The translations under genes and the position numbers were made by a program. From positions 25,925 to 89,924 of the forward strand of contig QANZ01027952.1 in assembly GCA_003254925.1 (NCBI GenBank): a stretch of 64,000 nt of DNA. Reading direction: 5' to 3'. Below the pieces are notes generated by a model. The model saw only the letters and a program-made list of their open reading frames with translations. It was not told the DNA's origin and did not search any database. How positions within the stretch are numbered: position 1 is the first letter of the stretch; every line of letters begins with the position of its first letter. This DNA comes from Chamaecrista fasciculata (lineage: Eukaryota > Streptophyta > Magnoliopsida > Fabales > Fabaceae). Below are positions 56,425 to 64,000 of the stretch, one piece after another.

Positions 56425-56965
56425 CTCCTTCTTTGAATTTCTTCAATTTTTCTAAAGTCGAAATCTCTCTTTGATTTCTCTCTAAAACAATCTCCCCCTT
56501 AAATTGAAAATAATCTTCTCTATTTATATATAAAAATCATCTCTCACTCTTCGGAAAAGTCAAAAATCATTTTCAGAAAATCTCAACGAATCAATGCTTT
56601 TACAGTTGTTTTCTTCCATTCTTCAACAATGTCGGCGTCGTTAAGGCTTTCTTCTTGATCTGTTGTTTTCATCTTTTCCTTGTGAGGTGTTGTGTTTTGC
56701 GTTTTGCTGCTTTGCCTTGTGAAACGTCAAGAGTCGAGTGGAAGCGAAGGTGGTCTTCGACAATAATGGAGGAGAAGGAAGAAATAAGAGTAAAGTAGTC
56801 AATGGTGAGAGAGCGAGATAGCATTCCAGGAAGAGATAGAAGGATGAAGACGAGATCTGGTGAAAACGCAGGAATAAATTATGAGACACGTGGCACATGA
56901 TAAGCCATTAGGTTTGATGGACAGTTGAGATCTTCTGGACAGTAGAGACAACACCACAAGAATAC
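56425..56965. other. ~540-bp insertion in the copia integrase region, type unresolved
   Basis: Copia reading stops after RTLMKETLST and resumes near 56970 (LPYLW..., then YLLNRV). The intervening DNA is T/C-rich on the left, with 'ctctatttatatataaaaatc' near 56518-56538 and 'acacgtggcacatg' near 56884. It may be a solo LTR, but no TG...CA ends or TSD could be fixed. Confidence 0.4.
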
Positions 56966-56969
56966 AGTA

Positions 56970-57434
56970 GAGGATCCTTTGCCTTATCTTTATGGATGTA
57001 AGAATTAGAAACAATTGTATATCTTCTTAATAGGGTTTCTGTTAAGGCAATTCCTAAAACTCCTTATGAATTATGGACACGAAGGAAACCCATTTTAAGG
57101 CACCTTCATGCATGGGGTTATCTAGCAAAAATAAAGATATATAATCCGCATGAAAAGAAGCTTGATGCAAGAACCACTAGGCACTAGTGGTTTTTTCATT
57201 GGCTATCCTAAAAAGTAAAAAAGGTACAAATTTTATTATCCTAATCATAGTACAAGAACAGTTTAGTCTAGTAATGCTTGATTTATTAAAAATGGTCAAT
57301 TTAGAGGGAGTGGTGAACCACATAAAGTGGATGTTTAAGAGTTTCAAATGGAAACATCTACACCAACACTTAGTGTTTCTCTTCTCATTGTTGTTCCTCT
57401 TGTTATATTATAGTCTCACAACATGTCAAAAAAA
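56970..57434 (+). pseudogene. Ty1/copia remnant, post-integrase region
   Basis: It reads YLLNRV, KTPYELWTRRKPILRHLHAWG and IYNPHEKKLDARTT, then GFFIGYPKK in another frame. This is the conserved copia integrase C-terminal (GKGY-type) region. Several stops are present. It is cut at 57435 by the next element. Confidence 0.75.
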
Positions 57435-60400
57435 CTGTCACGACCCCCTCTTTGGAGACACGTGACCGGCACGGACATGGGCCTACCCCATGCCGTAAGC
57501 CTAATCATTGACAATCCATAACAACCCACCAAACATAATCCTGATAAATCATGATGTAATCAGACATAATAAACTCAATGTTCACATGCATAACTGCCCA
57601 TCCAGAGTATCACTAAGTTAATATAAATTCTGTTTCAAGCAACCAACAAAATACACATTTAATTAATCTTTGACGTAATCAAGACGCACACAATATTAAT
57701 GATACATAGCCCCGAATTCTCCCCAAGTATTGGTGGAGCTAACGGACTAAAGTTTAATACAACTTCACTTAAATGAAACAACAACCCACACAAATGATGG
57801 CATAGGCTCTTAATTGACTTCCTCTGAGGATTGAAGTAGTGGCTTGACTTGAACCTGTATCTAAAAAAAATATTAAACAGGGGGTGAGTCGAAACTCAGT
57901 GAGTGGCTACCCATTTCAAACATGGGGTCACCAACAAAGCCATAACTCATCAACAATGTCCAATTTATATTAACATTCACTCAATTAAATGATCCAACAT
58001 ATTCAGCGATTAGAACCTTCATCGTATCACGAGGTATGAAACAATTCAAGACGAAATGATTTGTCGAACCTTTAGAGAAATTACAATATGTGAGTAACCA
58101 CGGGTTTAAGAAAGTCTTTTGAAAGTAAAAGATTTTTAAGAAAACATTATTCGAAGTTTCATTGAGAAAAATAAAGTTTAGTAACAAAGTAGTAAAAGAT
58201 TTAAAGCTTTGTTACAACGAAATTTGGAAAGGTAATCAAGTAATAAAATCTTCTTTTGAAGCTCCTTATCAGATGCGATCGTTTAATATGATAGAGTATA
58301 TAAATCAACCACAGACTTAAAATTCACAAGGGTTTACGGTTAAATCCTTTAGGGCTATCAAGTTAAAGAAAACTCATGAGAAAACATAATTTTATATATA
58401 ATCATACATTTAGAGATACTAGGAACCAAACTTTCTAAAAACTATTTTAAGCAAAAGTAATTTGGTAAAGAATAATAGTTTAAAGAAAGATACCGATGTA
58501 AAATGAAATCACGTTTGTTTACCTTTATGGCATCTACACGTAGGATAGCCAACATCGCATAAGTCATTCGACCACTATCATTTAGACTATCAAAGATCTC
58601 AAATTCACCCAATGTCAATAATACCAGTATTCAACCTCACAAGGTCATCAGTTCCATAGCAAATGAAATGTCAATACCACCAATTCGTATCAATCATCAT
58701 CAACTTATAATAACGTAAAGTCTCAACGTAAACCAATTAATGAAAACTATTAACTTATAAGAAAGTGGATGCTCAATGCAGACAAGCTTCAACAATCAAT
58801 TCACCACCAACCACAGGTAACACACAATTATGAGATTTCAAGTCTGCCTCCACTCATGAGGGAACCGCACACAGCATCACCTCAAGTTCTCAACCCGTGG
58901 GGACCGCACACAGCTCATCACCCAACGGAACCGCACATAGTATTATCTCAACCCGTGGGGACCGCACACAGCTTTTCACCCATCGGGACCGCACATAGCA
59001 TTATCTCAATCATTTCACAAACAATTAACGGTACAAGACACACCAAAGTAAGTAAAGGTAGGTTTTTAATCAATATCGCAACTAACACTATGAGAGAGCA
59101 ATCACATATGCACAAACACAAACACAAACTCAAATTCAAACCCAACACAACACAAACACAAACACAAACACAGTCACAGTCACAGTCACAGTCTCAATCA
59201 CAAACACAATCACGAGCACAAGCACAATTGAATATGGTCAACTCAGAGCATACAACACTATAATAAAAATTAAATACTATCTCAAACACCAATCAAGAGT
59301 AAAGAAACATTTAGTATAAGTAATATCAACAATCCACATCACACAATTATGAAACAGGTAATATCACAATCAAACACATATGTCAGCCAATCATCACACT
59401 TGATCAACAAATATAGCACAATATTAGTATTTCAACTTCAATGCATCGGGGAGTACACAAATCATCACCTCGACCCTCAGGTGAGCACTTATATTAGTAT
59501 TTTCAGTTTTCCTCCACTCACGCATGAGGAGTATCATCTCATATTCACCTCAGCCCTCAAGGGAGCACACATAAACATAACCATTTCTCAATTAGTCAAT
59601 AACATCAATCATGTCTGAATGAGTAACGAGTCTCAGTCATTATCACAACCAATATTATACAAGAGAGCATACTCGTATCCAAAATATACAATTTTACATA
59701 GGTATTATCAACCACAATCTCAACCAGAGCTAACAATAGAATTAGTTTCTTTAGCAACATCACCAACCCTCCACGGGCCAAGATAAGAAAGCCACTCACC
59801 TCGATCCAAATGATAGATGACTACACCTCTTAGCTTCCCAACCAACGACCGATGTACGCGAATCTATAAACACATTCATAAACAATGACTCAATTACACA
59901 ATTCAACATTTAACTTTTAAGTGACTCGGAGGTCTTACTCTTCACAAAAGCTAATGATAGCTTCCCACAAGACACCCACTTCTTAACACTCATCTTAGTC
60001 CTTAGTCACACCCACCTAACACCTATCCAAGGGACTAACAAAATGCTTGGGTATCAATTTGGGAGCTCTAACAAATGTTTTGAAATCCACAAGTTCAATG
60101 AAATTTCACAAACAAAACTTCAAAGTCAAAAACATAGGGTCATACTTTAAACTTGGCCCTTTCACCTTTTTAAGGTAAATTTGGGCATTTTGTTTTTCAC
60201 ACTTTAAAATCAAGAGTATGATATGAAAATCCCTCATAGTTCCAAAGAAATCCCTTTAGTTCATCAAAATCATCAAAATCCCCAATAGGGACCAATTTGT
60301 AAACTTTAAAGTTTCACCAAGAAAATCAAGTTTCAAAATATACATTCTAAACTCAAGTTAATATTATGGAATTCGTTATAACCCTCCAATAAACTCATCC

Positions 60401-61513
60401 AATCCACCAATCTCAAGAAAACAAAGAGTTTTGGCCAAAAACCCCAAATTTCAAGTTTACCCCAAATCCTATCGGGTCCAAAGTTCATGAAAGTGGAACT
60501 AAACTTCAATCCAATGATAAACACCCATTAATACCATCAAATGGTCTCACCAAAATCAATGGAATCGAGCAACATGAAAAATTTTAGCAAAAACCCCAAA
60601 TTTAAAGTTAACCCTAAGTTTTATGGGTTCCAAAGTTGATAGGAATGAACCCAAACTGTAATCAAGCGTTTGGAATGTTAAAATGCATCATTAAGTGACT
60701 AGAAACTCTGTAGAAATTCCAGTTTATAGCATCAAAAATTCATTCCCAATCAAGAACCCAAATAGTGACGAAAATGGAGAAGAGAAGCTACCTAGGAGAG
60801 ACAAAGAAGGGATGGTGGTTTCCACCACCAAGAGTGGCAGCGCCGGCGGCTTCTGAACTGCCGAGGGTGGTCGACGTCAGCTGTGGTGGTGGCTGGTGGC
60901 GGCTGCTGCGTCGAAGGGGAGAATGGGGGTGAGAGACGAGAGGATTTCTGGAAAAAGTAAGGAGATGGTCGAATTGGCTGGTATAAGGGGGATTGGGGCT
61001 ATTCTGTAAATTTCAAAAGTTTGGGGAGCAATCTGATATTAAGTTGCAGGACCTCAAGAATCAATATTTGTGAAAAAGCTCAAAATTGTTTAAATCTTTC
61101 TAAAACAGTCCAAAAACTCAAAATTTTAAAAATAAAAATTCTTGACAAAATCTATATCGTTAGCTTCGTTTCGAAAAGTAGGTTCCAAATATATAATTTG
61201 TTCCTGAAAACTTCAACTCTAACATGTTTCAGTTCTTACTCAAAAGTGTCATTTGTCGGGTCCAGATAAAAACCCAGATAAAATTTTAAACTCTGTTTGC
61301 TCCCAAATTTTTACCAAAAGCCAAATAAAATATGGGGATTTCAAATATAACAATTAAAATTATAAATTTGAGTTCACTAATTTCTAAAAATTATAATATA
61401 AAAACTCATAATACCGGTCTAAAGCTAGCCTGAAAATCCATCTAAAATTCTAAAAATCGCTTATTTTATTTCTAAGCACCCAACATTAAATTCTAAAACT
61501 ACGGGATCTCACA
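57435..61513 (-). mobile_element. 4.1-kb TGT...ACA-bounded element, possible large solo LTR
   Basis: The left end tgtcacgaccccctctttgg and right end 'acgggatctcaca' give, on the minus strand, TGTGAGATCCC...CGTGACA, a familiar plant gypsy-type LTR terminus. Flanks aaaac (57430-57434) and acaac (61514-61518) match 4 of 5. There is no ORF with known motifs. Inside are short repeats of 'accgcaca(c/t)ag' (58866-58999) and a cac(a/t)aaacacaaac/cacagt microsatellite (59110-59220). Orientation and solo-LTR status are inferred. Confidence 0.5.
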
Positions 61514-64000
61514 ACAACAAACTAGTATTGCAATTCTATTATATGATCAAGGCAGACATAGAGGGTTTTGGGAAATTATAGAGCGAGCGCAGCGGAAGAA
61601 AAGGTAAAAATTAAAAATTTTTCGCAAAGCCTATAATTTCCTTCCAGGATCCACTAACTGTGTTTATACTAGTAGGGAAAGAAGTTTACCTAAATTCAAT
61701 CGGTAGTTTTGAATTGCGATTCAGAGAAGTCCACATCAACACGTGTCCTTCCTCTGCCGGTGATCCACACGAACAGTTTGGCAGACACCTAGGTGCTAGC
61801 CTCCAATCTCTTCTTCCCAAGAGATTACGGGAACCGAATCTACAAATCTTGGATCTTCAAGAACACTTCTTGAATCCCCAAGAACCAAGTGGCGATCTTC
61901 AAGAACACTTCTTGAATCCCCAAAACCAAGTGGCGCACAAGAGGAGATGAACCAAGAATTGACTTCTTGGCGCCTCTCTCTTCCCACACACACAGAAGAC
62001 CTCAAACCCTAAACCTTTTTAGGGTTGTGCGACTTTCCCCTTGCTCTTAGGGTTAAGTCGAAATTATTAGTCTCACTAATAATGATTGTGGTCAAGTCGA
62101 CTTGTGTGTGTGTTTAAATAGAGTCTCATTCCTAAAATTAGGGAATTCCCAAATCTAATTAGGGAATCCCTAAAGTGGTAAATATAATAATTTTGTTAAT
62201 TTTATATTTAGGGAATCAAATTCCTAACTCATGAAAATAGGGAATTATAATAAAGAAAACAGGGATTCCCAAATCTTGAATTATGATATTACACCAATAT
62301 TATAATTCAAAAGGATTTGAATGCCCAATCCCCATTGGTCAAGAGGATTTGAATTCTTAATTAAAATATTACATTAATATCTTAATCTTGAAATTCAAAA
62401 TGCAATCTTGAAATCCAAAATGCAAGATCAAATCTTGCCCATTGGATCAAGCCATGCGCCATCCTCCTTCTCCTTTTATAGGAATTTAATAATTAAAATA
62501 ACAAACCTAACTCTTAGGAAGTTATAACCAACTTATTAATTTCCCTAACAAATTGAATTAAAATATTACCTTAATATCTTCAATTCAAATTTGAATCTTG
62601 AATTCCAATTCCCTAACAATATTGAATTAAAATATTACCTTAATATCTTTAATTCAAATTTGAATCTTGAATTCAAATTCCCTATCAATATTGAATTAAA
62701 ATATTACCTTAATATCTTTAATTCAAACTTGAATCTTGAAATCAAAATCAAATCTTGAATTCAAATTCAAATCTTGATTTAAATTAACAAAACATTTTTA
62801 TTAATAAAAATCAAGAAAAGGCGCCACCCTCATTTTCTTGTTATCCAATATTAAAGAATTTAATAAATCAATAATCCCCTAACTTTTAGGAGGCTTATCC
62901 AATTTATTATTCCCTAATATTTTAAACAAGAATCCAATTGTAAATAGATTAATCAAATTAACTATTTTACAATTAATATATTTAAACTTGTCTAACAAAT
63001 TTAAATATCACAAATGTAGATCTTAATTTAAGACAAGACTTCATGTCCCAGACATTCAACTATGTCTTAAATTGTGTCACTAAAGTGACCCACGAATTAA
63101 ACCCTAATTCGTGTCCCAATATGGTGTCTTGATCCTGCTCGTGTGTGACCCAACAGGCCTCACGTGAAGTTGGCAGCAAGTCATCTCTATGACTCACAAG
63201 TCGAGAGCGGACTCTAGCAAGCCATCACGACTACCCAAAAACACGTGAGTTTATCGCTTTAACGCCAAACGACTTAACCTTAGTACCACCTTGTCTTGAT
63301 CCCGATTGTCACACGATATTTTGGTCATGGATAAGGCACGGGAAAGTCATCCTTAATCCAAACCATAACTTTCTCGATTCCTTGAGTTAGTCCCATTTCC
63401 CTGTGTGGCCACACATTCCTTGGACAGACTCATCGAGGGGCCCAGTTAAATATCTCTCAACTTAATGAGGGACAAAATTCCTTCTTGGTCAACCACATTC
63501 CTCAGCACGATAAACAACCAAACTCGTACCTAGCCTGTATAGCTACCCTGTTACGGGCAACGTTGGACTAGGCCAAAGTTCGACATCTACAACGCCGGAA
63601 TAGTCAAGACCTCAGATCTAAGGGCATCGTGACAGGTGTACAGGAGAGGCTAGCTCATGACTAAAACCCATGCAGGACTCTCCAGGTCGGTCCAACAACT
63701 TGTAACCCCTTACATAATTGCACCATGACTCTCGTAAAGCATCGTATGCATGTATCTCCATACACCGAAGTCATGCTGGTCTTAGTTCATTCACATTCCC
63801 ACATGAATAATCGACCAGGGACAGTTTTAGAATAATTATCACATCATTAATCAAGGATTATTATCATAGTAAACATGCTAATAATATGATAACGACTCAA
63901 TTTATCATCTATAAATTAGTCAATCAATATGTTCATACATATAAAATGATTGGCCTAGGGCACAATCTCCATTAGAGGGACTGGTGGGGCCACGCCTCCC
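61514..64000 (-). other. AT-rich DNA, probably copia LTR-type sequence running off the window
   Basis: No coding motif is seen. About 61560-61650 has 'tagagcgagcgcagcggaag'. Near 63950 'ggcctagggcacaatctcc' is, on the minus strand, GGAGATTGTGCCCTAGGCC, a wording common in plant Ty1/copia LTRs. Repeats of 'ttgaattaaaatattacctt' occur at 62560-62720, and 'cttcaagaacacttcttgaa' is duplicated at 61855-61921. No boundary or TSD could be established. Confidence 0.35.

Noticed and set aside
58769..59263. 164-aa ORF in the 4.1-kb element
   Set aside because: It is composed of accgcaca repeats and a cac(a/t)aaacacaaac microsatellite, with no sign of a real protein.
57435..59300. CRISPR-like spacing of accgcaca repeats
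   Set aside because: There are only a few short, imperfect units in a plant transposon, with no CRISPR structure.

Overview
The window is nuclear DNA from a flowering plant, probably a woody eudicot. The evidence is an AT-rich background, U-rich GT-AG introns, one plant-type chloroplast folate-family gene, and dense plant mobile elements (Tat-type and Athila-type Ty3/gypsy, Ty1/copia, plant L1-like LINE, TRIM, Helitron, hAT-like and Mutator-like MITEs). All boundaries, target-site duplications (TSDs) and splice sites were read by eye. Family names come from recognised protein motifs, not database searches.

Layout. 1-4480 is intergenic DNA with a threefold tandem repeat, an hAT-like MITE, Mutator-like fold-back repeats and, about 110 bp before the gene, a 587-bp GC-rich palindrome with a 10-bp TSD. 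4491-11710 holds the only clear host gene: six exons, 361 aa, a 5-formyltetrahydrofolate cyclo-ligase paralogue (COG0212 family) with a likely plastid transit peptide. Its introns carry a fold-back MITE, a TRIM and a 186-bp Helitron. 12-19 kb is gene-free and includes a three-level nest of Mutator-like elements (15358-17116), each level with a perfect TSD.

19104-30132 is an 11-kb Tat-type Ty3/gypsy element with LTRs that look identical and a perfect 5-bp TSD. Its sense polyprotein is split between reverse transcriptase and RNase H by a 192-bp canonical intron. On the opposite strand, between integrase and the 3' LTR, lies an antisense gene that reads as three exons (755 aa). 33558-40764 is an apparently full-length LINE on the minus strand with both ORFs open and a 12-bp TSD.

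42.2-61.5 kb is a nest. A decayed Ty1/copia element is split by an Athila-like, non-autonomous LTR element (42662-55637, TSD gttcc). That element is itself split by a related one in the opposite orientation (46387-52147). Both inner elements lack pol but encode related Ser/Asn/Tyr-rich proteins of no known function. A 4.1-kb TGT...ACA-bounded element (57435-61513) also interrupts the copia remnant. The right edge looks like copia LTR-type sequence that runs off the window.

Best candidates for something little described: the two-strand, two-gene spliced organisation of the Tat element; the S/N/Y-rich protein family carried by pol-less Athila-like elements; and the triple-nested Mutator-like set, whose empty site is preserved in a second copy of the host element within the same window. 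No CRISPR arrays, rRNA or tRNA genes were recognised.
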